From the NCBI RefSeq assembly GCF_000737195.2, contig NZ_JALM01000104.1:1-36089 (forward strand): a stretch of 36,089 nt of DNA, given 5' to 3'. This DNA is from Sciscionella sediminilitoris. Its GTDB lineage: Bacteria > Actinomycetota > Actinomycetes > Mycobacteriales > Pseudonocardiaceae. Of the stretch, positions 15,252 through 21,430 are shown piece by piece. The position numbers and the translations under genes are program-made. The notes under the pieces were generated by a model. It was not told the origin of the DNA, ran no database searches, and saw only the letters and a program-made list of their open reading frames with translations. Position 1 is the stretch's first letter, and each line of letters starts with the position of its first letter.

Positions 15252-15602
15252 TTACTGGATGGAAGACTCGGCCGCCGTGGTGGTGGTCGAGGTGGTGCGG
15301 TGGTAGTCGATGGTCGGGCAGCGCTGGCAGACCCGAAACCACGGCCCTTGCGCCTGGAGATAGCCCCACGGGGTCCAGTCGTGGCCTTCGCGGGCACAGG
15401 TGCGTTTCGCGGTGCAGTCCGGACACAGCGCCTCGTCGGGCGTCAGCGTCCAGCCTTCACCGGTCAGCGAGGCGACCAGTTCGGCGATCGTCGGGTAGTG
15501 CCAGTCCCATCCCTCGGTGCCTTCACGGCATTCGGTGCAGGACACCGCGTAGCAGGCCAGCGAGACGATCGCGGGATGGTTCACGGTGATCCGGTCACTC
15601 AT
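15252..15602 (-). CDS. Cysteine-pair protein (116 aa), putative zinc binding
   Basis: A 116-residue protein with cysteines spaced CTEC, CPDC and CQRC plus a CAREGHDW segment, which suggests a zinc-stabilised fold. The tail is Thr-rich. The GHDWTPWGYLQ segment resembles a short motif of phage and AICE proteins. It overlaps the upstream gene by eight bases, so translation is coupled. Function unknown. Confidence 0.7.
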   Translation of the reverse strand: MSDRITVNHPAIVSLACYAVSCTECREGTEGWDWHYPTIAELVASLTGEGWTLTPDEALCPDCTAKRTCAREGHDWTPWGYLQAQGPWFRVCQRCPTIDYHRTTSTTTTAAESSIQ

Positions 15603-15906
15603 GCGAGCCCCACCCGAACAGCTCGGCCGCTGACGTTTTCCCGAAGCTCACCGTCGCCGCGGTGTTGTGACGGGACTGCAGCGCCACCCGTAGATCGTGC
15701 AGCTCGGAGACGAGGGCGCGGGTGGCTTCGGCCTGGGCGATCTGGGCCTGAACCCCGGCATGCGCGGCCAACAGTGAGGTGCCATCCCGGAACCCGTCTG
15801 CGTAGCAATCCCGGGCCTTGCCGATCAGTTCCTCGGCTTTCGTGATGGACCGGGCCGCATCATTGGACAGGTCCATTGGGTGCGGATGTTGTCCGTAAGT
15901 GGACAT
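15595..15906 (-). CDS. Helical hypothetical protein (103 aa)
   Basis: A 103-residue mainly helical protein (AARSITKAEELIGKARDCY... and HAGVQAQIAQAEATRALVSEL). I chose ATG 15906, which begins MSTYGQHPHPMDL; the longer frame upstream lacks coding character. It follows the lytic transglycosylase gene after 50 bp and overlaps the next gene. I do not recognise the family; a coiled-coil structural role in the transfer region is possible. Confidence 0.65.
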   Translation of the reverse strand: MSTYGQHPHPMDLSNDAARSITKAEELIGKARDCYADGFRDGTSLLAAHAGVQAQIAQAEATRALVSELHDLRVALQSRHNTAATVSFGKTSAAELFGWGSHE

Positions 15907-15956
15907 GGGTGTCTCCGTTTCGGAATACGAAAAAGGGGTTGGTGTGCCGCGGATTT

Positions 15957-16481
15957 CTAGGCGGCTGACCGGTATTCCGCTGCCGCTGAGCGGACTTGCG
16001 CGACATACCATCCGGCGTGGTTGTAGGTGTAGATCGCGTTGTACTCGTTACCGCTGGCCAGGCCCGAGTCGCACAGGTAGTGCGCGGCGGCCTTCGCGGC
16101 ATCGTCGGGGTCGTAGATATCCGAACCCACATCAGAATGCTTGCTGCGCACCGAGTTGAAGGTCGGTTTGAGGAACTGCATCGGACCCGCCGCCCCGGCA
16201 CTGTTCGTGCCCGAGGAGACCCCGGGAAGATGCGAGCGACCGTGGTTGGTCTCCACCTTCCCGATCCCCGCCAACAGTGCCCAATCCAGGTGCGAACAGG
16301 TGCCCGCCGCGGACTTGTACGCGGCGAGGTACTTCGAGGGAATATCGGAGACGCTGGACGGGCCGCCACCCGAGGTGTCGTGGCTTTCGCTGGTCTCGCC
16401 GATCGAGCCCTGTACCTGGGTGGCGATCCAGATCGTCCCGAAGAACACACCCGCGCCGATCAACTTGTTGAAGAACCCCAT
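15957..16481 (-). CDS. Membrane-anchored lytic transglycosylase (SLT domain)
   Basis: A 174-residue protein with an N-terminal membrane anchor or uncleaved signal (residues 5-22, IGAGVFFGTIWIATQV), a Ser/Gly linker and an SLT-type lysozyme-like domain from about 47. The catalytic glutamate is E77 in GIGKVETNHGRS; GAAGPMQFLKPTF (97-109) and YNHAGWYV (153-160) are the other SLT motifs. The enzyme cleaves peptidoglycan glycan strands outside the membrane to make room for the transfer apparatus. Its start has an ideal ribosome site. Confidence 0.88.
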   Translation of the reverse strand: MGFFNKLIGAGVFFGTIWIATQVQGSIGETSESHDTSGGGPSSVSDIPSKYLAAYKSAAGTCSHLDWALLAGIGKVETNHGRSHLPGVSSGTNSAGAAGPMQFLKPTFNSVRSKHSDVGSDIYDPDDAAKAAAHYLCDSGLASGNEYNAIYTYNHAGWYVAQVRSAAAEYRSAA

Positions 16482-16487
16482 TCACAT

Positions 16488-16497
16488 ATCACCTCCT
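16488..16497 (-). promoter_or_regulatory. Perfect Shine-Dalgarno of the transglycosylase gene
   Basis: The minus strand reads AGGAGGTGAT, an exact complement of the 16S rRNA 3' end over ten bases, ending six bases before the ATG at 16481. It is far stronger than the other ribosome sites in the element and settles the start. Confidence 0.85.
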
Positions 16498-16512
16498 CTC
16501 TCACAGATCTGG

Positions 16513-16539
16513 GCGCGACGCCGGTCGAGTCGGTCGCGC
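16513..16539 (-). terminator. Weak hairpin before the transglycosylase gene
   Basis: GCGCGAC (16513-16519) and GTCGCGC (16533-16539), loop 13 nt, in the 76-bp gap after the 102-residue gene. The stem is short, so it may be only an RNA processing site or chance. Confidence 0.3.
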
Positions 16540-16557
16540 AATCCGCCGGCGGGCGCA

Positions 16558-16866
16558 TCACGCGACCGCCCGGGCCTCGGTGGTGAAGGGCATGAGCGCC
16601 ACCAGGGTTGCCGCGTCCACGCCCGGCATCTCCAGCGCGGCGGCGCACTCATCGATCAGCGCCCACAACTGCCGCTGCTGTGCGTGCGTGTCGGGGTGCT
16701 CCTGCAAACGGACAACGGCCTGAGCCAACTGGATCGCCGCGACCGCCTGACACCGCGCGATCGGCGGGCCGGGAAGCCACGACACACTCCACGCGTTCGC
16801 GCCGACCCGGGTCGCGGTGTGCCCGGTCTCATCACTGGTGATGCGGGTTTCGGTGTGCTGCAACAT
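16558..16866 (-). CDS. Hypothetical protein (102 aa)
   Basis: A 102-residue protein starting at ATG 16866, eight bases after GGAGG; an ATG at 16881 is less well placed. Sequence begins MLQHTETRITSDETGHTATRVG, with a beta-rich first third, a helical middle (CQAVAAIQLAQAVVRLQEH) and a helical C-terminus. It lies 2 bp after the preceding stop. Not recognised. Confidence 0.65.
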   Translation of the reverse strand: MLQHTETRITSDETGHTATRVGANAWSVSWLPGPPIARCQAVAAIQLAQAVVRLQEHPDTHAQQRQLWALIDECAAALEMPGVDAATLVALMPFTTEARAVA

Positions 16867-16868
16867 GT

Positions 16869-17234
16869 CTAGGACCTCCATCCGGAATTGGTGAGTACGT
16901 GGCGGAACCCGATTAACGGCATGGGTTCAGGCCATTCGCCCAGCTCGGGCAGATCGGTCACATGTGCCGAGATCCGGACCGCGTCGCCGCGGATGAACCC
17001 GTGGCCCCACAGCAGGACCGCTCCCCGAGACTGATACGTGCCGACACGGACCTTCGGGTGGTCGAAGGTGGCGCACCAGGACAGGAACTCGGCCGTGGTG
17101 TCCCCGTCGACGGCGATCTCCAGATCGGGGTTGTGCGTCGTGCCAGCACGGCTGACTTCCGGCAGATCCGGATGCCGCGCCAGATGCGCCAACAGAACCC
17201 GGAGACGACGGGCGGTTTCATGCAGGCCGGTCAT
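16869..17234 (-). CDS. Hypothetical protein (121 aa)
   Basis: A 121-residue protein with helical N-terminus (MTGLHETARRLRVLLAHLARH) and a beta-rich remainder including AEFLSWCATFDHPKVRVG and VLLWGHGFIRGDAVRIS. It overlaps the upstream gene by four bases (ATGA), so translation is coupled. Comparable single-domain proteins occur in actinomycete elements without assigned function. Confidence 0.68.
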   Translation of the reverse strand: MTGLHETARRLRVLLAHLARHPDLPEVSRAGTTHNPDLEIAVDGDTTAEFLSWCATFDHPKVRVGTYQSRGAVLLWGHGFIRGDAVRISAHVTDLPELGEWPEPMPLIGFRHVLTNSGWRS

Positions 17235-17509
17235 GCCCTCACCCCCAGACCAAGCCGGGCGGTCGCGGCGAGCTCGTCGGCATGGGCGCGGTCGCGCTGG
17301 GCGTACTCGGTTTCGTGCCGGTACTCGGTCAGATTCCCCGCGGCGAGGGCTTCGGCGGCGCACCGGTCGTGCAGCTCGGCCTTGGCGTAGCGCCAGGCCG
17401 CCCGCACCCCAGCGGGTGCATCCGCGACGGGACGGTTACGCGTAAGCCATCCCATGGCCCGAAGCGTCGAGACCGGCATTTCGGTGCGCGGGGTATCGAG
17501 GGCTAGCAT
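17231..17509 (-). CDS. Helical hypothetical protein (92 aa)
   Basis: A 92-residue helical protein: APAGVRAAWRYAKAELHDR then AAGNLTEYRHETEYAQRDRA. GGAAGG is about seven bases before ATG 17509. It opens a three-gene run (this gene, 16869 and 16558) after a 161-bp gap. I do not recognise it; the charged helices suggest a protein-interaction role. Confidence 0.65.
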   Translation of the reverse strand: MLALDTPRTEMPVSTLRAMGWLTRNRPVADAPAGVRAAWRYAKAELHDRCAAEALAAGNLTEYRHETEYAQRDRAHADELAATARLGLGVRA

Positions 17510-17646
17510 CGTGTGTCCTTCCAGGCCATTCCTGGCCATTGGGGTTGGGATTGCGGGACTGGTTGGGACACCCGGCGCGGCGGTTCTGGTTCTTGGCGGG
17601 ACTTCGCCGCCGCGTCGGGCCTGAACAACAGGTCTTGCTCGGGTCG

Positions 17647-17663
17647 GCGGGCGCGCGGCCCGC
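17647..17663 (-). terminator. Short GC hairpin after the DUF5706-like gene
   Basis: GCGGGC (17647-17652) and GCCCGC (17658-17663) with a 5-nt loop, eight bases after the stop at 17671. The remaining gap 17510-17646 shows only short GC repeats such as GGCCA pairs and no gene. Confidence 0.4.
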
Positions 17664-17670
17664 ACGGGGG

Positions 17671-18123
17671 TCACAGCAGCGCCCCGGTGATCAGGGCCGC
17701 GGCGAGCACGGCGAGCCCGGCCAGCAGCAGCCGGATCGCCGTGCGGATGCGGCCGAACTTGGCCAGGGCGATCCCGGCGAGGTCGCGGGTGTGCTCGGCC
17801 AGATACCGGCGATGGGTCGCCTCGTCCTCCACCGCGAGAACTGCGGTCGTGTCCGCGGCGATCGCATGCAGCCAACTGCCCTTGCTTCCCGCACTCAAGC
17901 GGGGTCGGATCGCCAGCAGCAGCACCACAACCGCCCCGGCGATCGGGACCGCGGCACACCAGAGCAGCACCGAGGCCGCGCCCGGCATGTGCGCCCGGGA
18001 AAGGGCGATCACCCCGGCCAGCGAGGCACCGATCAGCGATAGCAACGTGGTGGCCTTGGTGTCCGCGCGGCGCAACTCGTCGCGAGCCTGCTCGTGAGCG
18101 ATCACCACCGTGTCCACGCTCAT
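17671..18123 (-). CDS. DUF5706 / Pycsar-effector-like membrane protein
   Basis: A 150-residue protein with three membrane helices (about 26-42, 48-72 and 128-149) and a cytoplasmic segment between the second and third. The RADTKATTLLSLIGASLAG stretch (19-37), the AIRPRL after helix 2 and the KFGRIRTAIRLLLAG lead into helix 3 match the pattern of DUF5706, the domain called PycTM in Pycsar anti-phage systems, where cyclic nucleotide binding makes the membrane leaky. No cyclase gene is next to it. Alternatively it is a conjugation or spread protein with this fold. It overlaps the upstream gene by four bases (ATGA). Confidence 0.72.
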   Translation of the reverse strand: MSVDTVVIAHEQARDELRRADTKATTLLSLIGASLAGVIALSRAHMPGAASVLLWCAAVPIAGAVVVLLLAIRPRLSAGSKGSWLHAIAADTTAVLAVEDEATHRRYLAEHTRDLAGIALAKFGRIRTAIRLLLAGLAVLAAALITGALL

Positions 18124-18449
18124 GCCGCCACCGCCTCACGGGCGGGCTCGGCCCAGCGCACCGAGTAGATGAACCCGCGATGGCGCTTGAGGAACAAGCC
18201 TTGGTCGGCGCTCGGGTCGCTGATCAGCAGCCAGTACGCCCCGGCCAACCCGATACGCCGCAACGGTTCCCCGCTGATCTGCACCAGCGCGGTCGCGACC
18301 TCGTGGTCACCGGTCCAGGCCAACGTCACCGTGACCCGGCCACGCCGCCACCGGTTGACCGTGTACCCCTCGATCCCCTCGGTCCGTCCCGTCTTGCGCC
18401 ACCCGTGATCCGCCAGCGCGGCCGCAAGCTTCAGCGTCTGCCCGTACAT
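18120..18449 (-). CDS. Hypothetical protein (109 aa)
   Basis: A 109-residue alpha/beta protein: MYGQTLKLAAALADHGWRK, then IEGYTVNRWRRGRVTVTLAW and ALVQISGEPLRRIGLAG. The pattern of a helix followed by strands with W/R residues resembles small nucleic-acid-associated folds, but I cannot assign a family. Its start overlaps the previous stop by one base (TGATG) and its stop overlaps the DUF5706-like start, so the three first genes of the operon are translated together. Confidence 0.68.
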   Translation of the reverse strand: MYGQTLKLAAALADHGWRKTGRTEGIEGYTVNRWRRGRVTVTLAWTGDHEVATALVQISGEPLRRIGLAGAYWLLISDPSADQGLFLKRHRGFIYSVRWAEPAREAVAA

Positions 18450-18748
18450 CACGCCGCCGCCTCTCCGTCGAGGTCGACATGCGCCGCACGCCACTCAGCC
18501 ACCGGACGCTGCGGAAACTCCCGCAACACCCGCGCCGCCCGACGCCGCACCGGCCGCCGATCCTCGGCCAACTTCGCCGCAACCTGCCGATCGAACTCGG
18601 CCAACAGCCGCTCAACCTCCAACTCCGCGGCCCGCTCCCCTGCGTCCATCACGTCCACCTCCATCTCATCTGTGAAAACGTCGTCAGCCACCAGCAGCGA
18701 CCACGGCTGAACCACCGCGAAAACCGCCTCAGTGATCTGGGAATCCAA
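18449..18748 (-). CDS. First gene of the element operon, helical protein (99 aa)
   Basis: A 99-residue acidic-to-basic helical protein (DAGERAAELEVERLLAEF, then DRRPVRRRAARVLREFPQ). The start is TTG at 18748, supported by GGAG six bases upstream and by position directly after the operon promoter; no ATG gives a comparable length. It opens the translationally coupled set 18748-17671. Unknown function. Confidence 0.65.
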   Translation of the reverse strand: MDSQITEAVFAVVQPWSLLVADDVFTDEMEVDVMDAGERAAELEVERLLAEFDRQVAAKLAEDRRPVRRRAARVLREFPQRPVAEWRAAHVDLDGEAAA

Positions 18749-18775
18749 AACCTTCTCCGTTCGTTGGGCTTGTGC

Positions 18776-18845
18776 ATCTGATGTAGATCAGATGGCCTGA
18801 TTGAGACCATAGATAGATCAGAGCGGACTGTCAAGCACTGATCTA
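18776..18845. promoter_or_regulatory. TAGATCAG operator repeats (divergent GntR/operon region)
   Basis: TAGATCAG occurs at 18784-18791 and 18814-18821, and inverted (CTGATCTA) at 18838-18845. The first is part of a perfect dyad ATCTGAT (18776-18782) GTAG ATCAGAT (18787-18793); the third is inside CACTGATCTAGTG. The sites lie on the promoter spacer, just upstream of its -35 box and downstream of its start. The natural candidate binder is the GntR protein encoded from 18885, which would also control itself (possible -10 TAGAAT at 18855-18860). Confidence 0.65.
18806..18834 (-). promoter_or_regulatory. Main promoter of the element minus-strand operon
   Basis: On the minus strand, TTGACA (18834-18829) and TATGGT (18811-18806) are separated by exactly 17 bases, a near-consensus housekeeping promoter. 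Transcription would start near 18800 and run through 99-, 109- and 150-residue genes onward. A TAGATCAG repeat sits between the two hexamers, so an operator-bound repressor would block it. Confidence 0.72.
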
Positions 18846-18884
18846 GTGCAGAGCTAGAATTTGCTGGAACTGAAAGAGGTGCTA

Positions 18885-19238
18885 ATGAACGTCCCCCGCG
18901 AGCAGATCGCTAATGACCTGCGCAAACGCATCATCTCGGGCGACTTGCGCCCCGGCGACAAGGTGCCCAGCGGGCGCGAGCTCGCTGCGTCGTCCGGGTC
19001 CTCGTACATCACCGCGAATGAGGCGATCAAGCTGCTGGCCCGGGAGGGACTGGTCGAGCTGCGAAACAAGAGCGTCGCCCGGGTGGCCGACCCTGACACG
19101 ATGATGAGTCCGGAGGCCCAGCTCGTCACCGCACGCGATGAGCTCGCCGCCGCACGGGAGACCGTGCGGGAGCTGCGGGACGACCTCACGGAGCTGGAAG
19201 GCCGGATCACCGATGCCCTGTCCAAGATCAAGGTCTAG
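18885..19238 (+). CDS. GntR-family regulator, probable element repressor (KorSA-like)
   Basis: A 117-residue regulator with a GntR winged helix (residues 5-68: DLRKRIISGDLRPGDKVPSGRELA...ITANEAIKLLAREGLVE, shown in parts) and a short C-terminal coiled coil (about 76-116), with no large effector domain. KorSA of pSAM2, a short GntR protein, represses the element's transfer and replication genes, and this gene has the same place and orientation relative to the main operon. GAGG lies five bases before ATG 18885; an earlier TTG at 18861 would overlap the -10 region. Confidence 0.88.
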   Translation: MNVPREQIANDLRKRIISGDLRPGDKVPSGRELAASSGSSYITANEAIKLLAREGLVELRNKSVARVADPDTMMSPEAQLVTARDELAAARETVRELRDDLTELEGRITDALSKIKV

Positions 19239-19466
19239 GTTCTGCTCGAATCCGTTCGTTGCGATTGCCATGACTTAAGTTTCGGCGCAGAACCCGAATT
19301 TGAGAACTGTCGGCAAATACCCATAACGCCGAACTTTCACCGAAATTTGGTGCTGAACCTTTGCGGAACGGGACTGCACTTTTCCGGAAGTGCGGTGCTG
19401 AACTTTCACCGAACTTCGGCGCCACATCCGTTTAATCATTGCTGTTCAGATGGAAGGATGAGGGCC
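19239..19466. promoter_or_regulatory. Intergenic repeat region before the cargo genes
   Basis: 228 bp without a gene, visibly richer in A and T than the rest. It contains two near-identical 26-bp repeats and a degenerate third, and a short dyad GCACTT/AAGTGC. It should hold the promoter for the aminotransferase gene and the 3' end of the GntR transcript. A minus-strand open frame here (19228-19425) encodes the peptide repeat GESSAP but has no ribosome site. Confidence 0.55.
19328..19422. repeat. GAACTTTCACCGAA repeats
   Basis: GAACTTTCACCGAA at 19331-19344 and 19400-19413, each continued by a similar tail (ATTTGGTGC and CTTCGGCGC), so that each copy contains a dyad of CCGAA and TTCGG type. 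A degenerate copy GAACCTTTGCGGAA lies at 19355-19368. GTGCTGAAC also occurs twice (19351-19359, 19395-19403). They are probably operator repeats. Confidence 0.6.
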
Positions 19467-20246
19467 ATGGAAATCAATGGTGTCGAGCCGACGCTCGAAC
19501 AGGTCAAGGCCCTGGCCCTGACGAACTACGGACACTTCACATCGATGCACGTCGAGGACGGGGCGGTGCGCGGGCTCTCGCTCCATATGGAGCGTCTGCG
19601 GCGCGACTGCCGACTTCTCTTCGGCGCCGAGCTCGACACCGACCGAGTGCGCCACTACGTGCGCCATGCGCTGGGCGAAGACGCAGAGCCGGGGACCGCC
19701 CGCATCACGATCTACGATCCGTCGCTCGACCTGGGAACGATCGGGCAGGCCGCCGATCCGCATGTTCTCGTCACCACTCGGTCAGCGAGCCATGGGGATG
19801 CGCCTCCGCTCCGGCTGCAGGCGGCCTCGTATCGGCGTGAACTGCCAGCGGTCAAGCACATCGGCCTCTTTGGGGCACTCAAACTCCGGAGGAACGCCCA
19901 GCATGAGGGGTACGACGATGTGCTGTTCCTGAACCAGGACGGCACCATCTCGGAGATCGCGACCTCCAACATCGGGTTCGTGCGCGGCGGTCAGGTCGTA
20001 TGGCCTCGATCAGAGTTTCTGGCCGGTATCACGATGACCCTGCTTCACCAGGCGCGGGATGAAGCAGTGGTTACCGAACCCGTGAGGTTGTCCGACCTGC
20101 CCGAAATGGAGGCTGTGTTCGCGACCAATGCCGCAACGGGCATCCGGGCGGTGGCCTGCATTGAAGACACCAAGTGGCCTGTTGAGCACGACGTGATGCG
20201 GGAGCTCCGCGAGGTTTATGCGGATATCCCGTCAGAACGCGTGTGA
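19467..20246 (+). CDS. Class IV aminotransferase (PLP enzyme)
   Basis: A 259-residue fold-type IV PLP enzyme, the family of branched-chain and D-amino-acid aminotransferases and aminodeoxychorismate lyase. R44 in the SLHMERLRRDC stretch, K130 (PAVKHIG) as the likely PLP lysine, and DGTISEIATSNIGFV (158-172, E163 and N168) are the family landmarks. AAGGA is eight bases before ATG 19467; the in-frame ATG at 19458 has no room for a ribosome site. Its sequence cannot separate aminotransferase from lyase. It lies 55 bp before the XRE-FGE gene and both are cargo beside attR. Confidence 0.85.
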   Translation: MEINGVEPTLEQVKALALTNYGHFTSMHVEDGAVRGLSLHMERLRRDCRLLFGAELDTDRVRHYVRHALGEDAEPGTARITIYDPSLDLGTIGQAADPHVLVTTRSASHGDAPPLRLQAASYRRELPAVKHIGLFGALKLRRNAQHEGYDDVLFLNQDGTISEIATSNIGFVRGGQVVWPRSEFLAGITMTLLHQARDEAVVTEPVRLSDLPEMEAVFATNAATGIRAVACIEDTKWPVEHDVMRELREVYADIPSERV

Positions 20247-20301
20247 GCCGCTCCCGAGGCCGATACACTCACCGTATGGAGGGACTTGCGAGGAGTACGG
20301 C

Positions 20302-21243
20302 ATGACGATGGTTCAGCGCTGGTCAGGGGTCGAGGTCCGCGCGCTGCGGGAAGCCATGCGGATGAGCTTGCGCGAATTCGCCGCGCACCTCGGTATCAGC
20401 GAGCGAATGATTTCGAAATGGGAAGCTGGCAAGGAAAACATCCATCCTCGGCCGGTCAACCAAGGGGCGCTCGACACCTGCCTGAAGCGGTGCGACCCGG
20501 ACATTCAATCGCGGTTCGCCGCAAAGACAGGCGGATCGCTGGCAGCGGGTGCCGGTGAAGATCTTCCGGTTACGCCGATCGGTGATTCCCAGGTGCAGCA
20601 CCCATCGGACGGGCGGCCCATGGTCAAGGTAGATGGCAGCGTCTACCTGTCTGGGCCAAGCAACGATCCGGTCTGGCTCGCGGCGTTCTACATCGACGTT
20701 CACCCGGTCAGCAACGCTGAATATGCCCTGTTCACCACGGCGACCGGGCGCGCGGTGCCGGAACACTGGAAGAACGGCGAAGTTCCCGAGGAGATCGCCG
20801 GTCACCCGGTCGTCATGGTCACTTGGGAGGACGCCACGGCGTACGCGAAATGGGCCGGTAAGGAGCTGCCAAGTAGTCAGCAGTGGGAGAAGGCCGCCAG
20901 GGGAACCCGCGGGACTGTCTACCCATGGGGTGACCAGCCAACCCCCGCGAAATGCAACGTTCGCGAGCACGGGATCGGCAGCACCACGCCCGGTGACCGT
21001 TACCAGAGCGGCGTAAGCCCCTATGGGGTCTACGACCTGTGCGGCAACGTGTGGGAGTGGTGCGCCACCGAGAGTCGCCATGGGCGCTATGAGCTCAAGG
21101 GAGGGGCCTGGACAAGCCCCTTCAACCGCGCAACGCCGTCTTCGTTCAATGACGCCGCGATGAGCATGTACGACGACGACACCGGGTTCAGGTGCGCCGT
21201 GTCGGCCGAGGCGCTTGAGCAGCAACTCCAGGCCGGTTCGTGA
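20302..21243 (+). CDS. XRE helix-turn-helix fused to an FGE/sulfatase-modifying-like domain
   Basis: A 313-residue protein. Residues about 8-60 are an XRE helix-turn-helix (VRALREAMRMSLREFAAHLG then SERMISKWEAGKENIHPR). Residues about 105-300 have the FGE-sulfatase fold: FYIDVHPVSNAEYALF, VVMVTWEDATAYAKWAG, LPSSQQWEKAARG, YPWGD, YDLCGNVWEWC and a final GFRCA. The cysteine pair of true formylglycine-generating enzymes, between KGG and GFR, is absent (KGGAWTSPFNRATPSSFN), so it is probably not an FGE; the fold may bind a ligand and control the HTH. GAGGAG precedes ATG 20302. Confidence 0.85.
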   Translation: MTMVQRWSGVEVRALREAMRMSLREFAAHLGISERMISKWEAGKENIHPRPVNQGALDTCLKRCDPDIQSRFAAKTGGSLAAGAGEDLPVTPIGDSQVQHPSDGRPMVKVDGSVYLSGPSNDPVWLAAFYIDVHPVSNAEYALFTTATGRAVPEHWKNGEVPEEIAGHPVVMVTWEDATAYAKWAGKELPSSQQWEKAARGTRGTVYPWGDQPTPAKCNVREHGIGSTTPGDRYQSGVSPYGVYDLCGNVWEWCATESRHGRYELKGGAWTSPFNRATPSSFNDAAMSMYDDDTGFRCAVSAEALEQQLQAGS

Positions 21244-21258
21244 GCCCCTCGGGGCTCA
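21241..21258 (+). terminator. Hairpin over the stop of the XRE-FGE gene
   Basis: TGAGCCCC and GGGGCTCA separated by TC; the first three bases are the stop codon itself. It is short, compact and placed to end the cargo transcript before attR. There is no T run beyond TTT. Confidence 0.55.
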
Positions 21259-21259
21259 A

Positions 21260-21271
21260 TTTGGGTCTCAG
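21260..21271 (+). repeat. TTTGGGTCTCAG near attR
   Basis: A 12-bp copy of the sequence at 4023-4034 next to attL, in the same orientation, about 95 bp inside attR. It fits the idea of integrase arm sites at both ends of the element. Confidence 0.45.
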
Positions 21272-21366
21272 TTCACCCCGGTTCAGGGCGGTTCGCTTGC
21301 GTACACCACGCGAGGTTCTTGCAGGTCGCGCACGGCCTGAACTGTCGTGAACGGGTATGCGCGGAA

Positions 21367-21425
21367 CTTGAAAGCGAGCGTCGGGTGATACCGACCGGGG
21401 GTTCGAATCCCCCCGCTTCCGCTCC
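21367..21425 (+). repeat. attR, 59-bp direct repeat
   Basis: Identical at all 59 positions to 3899-3957. The bases to its left do not form the 5' half of a tRNA, so this is only the attachment site copy. It ends five bases before the TetR gene stop, which marks the right end of the element. The gap 21272-21366 contains no gene. Confidence 0.95.
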
Positions 21426-21430
21426 AATAC

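Larger units (their letters stand above)
3899..21425. mobile_element. Integrated AICE in tRNA-Ser (about 17.5 kb)
   Basis: The element is bounded by a perfect 59-bp direct repeat (3899-3957 and 21367-21425), giving an excised circle of 17,468 bp. It carries a tyrosine integrase and excisionase beside attL, a replication module, an FtsK/TraB DNA translocase, a wall hydrolase, a GntR regulator and plus-strand cargo genes beside attR. The minus-strand order rep-xis-int matches pSAM2-type AICEs. TraB in place of a relaxase and type IV secretion genes implies transfer as double-stranded DNA. No gene in the transfer or integration core looks broken, so the element may still be mobile. Confidence 0.93.

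Noticed and set aside
17671-18748. Toxin-antitoxin pair in the first three operon genes
   Set aside because: None of the three has a recognisable toxin or antitoxin motif; only the membrane protein could be toxic, as a Pycsar-like effector.
19228-19425. Minus-strand gene with GESSAP repeat peptide
   Set aside because: The peptide repeat follows from the DNA repeats; no ribosome site is seen.
20302-21243. Variable protein of a diversity-generating retroelement (FGE/C-type-lectin-like fold)
   Set aside because: No reverse transcriptase, no template repeat and no near-copy of the C-terminal sequence are present in the window.
20302-21243. True formylglycine-generating enzyme
   Set aside because: The active-site cysteine pair between the KGG and GFR motifs is missing and no sulfatase gene is nearby.
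21361-21425. Second tRNA-Ser gene
   Set aside because: Only the 3' half is present; the upstream bases do not form the acceptor, D arm or 5' anticodon stem. It is attR.
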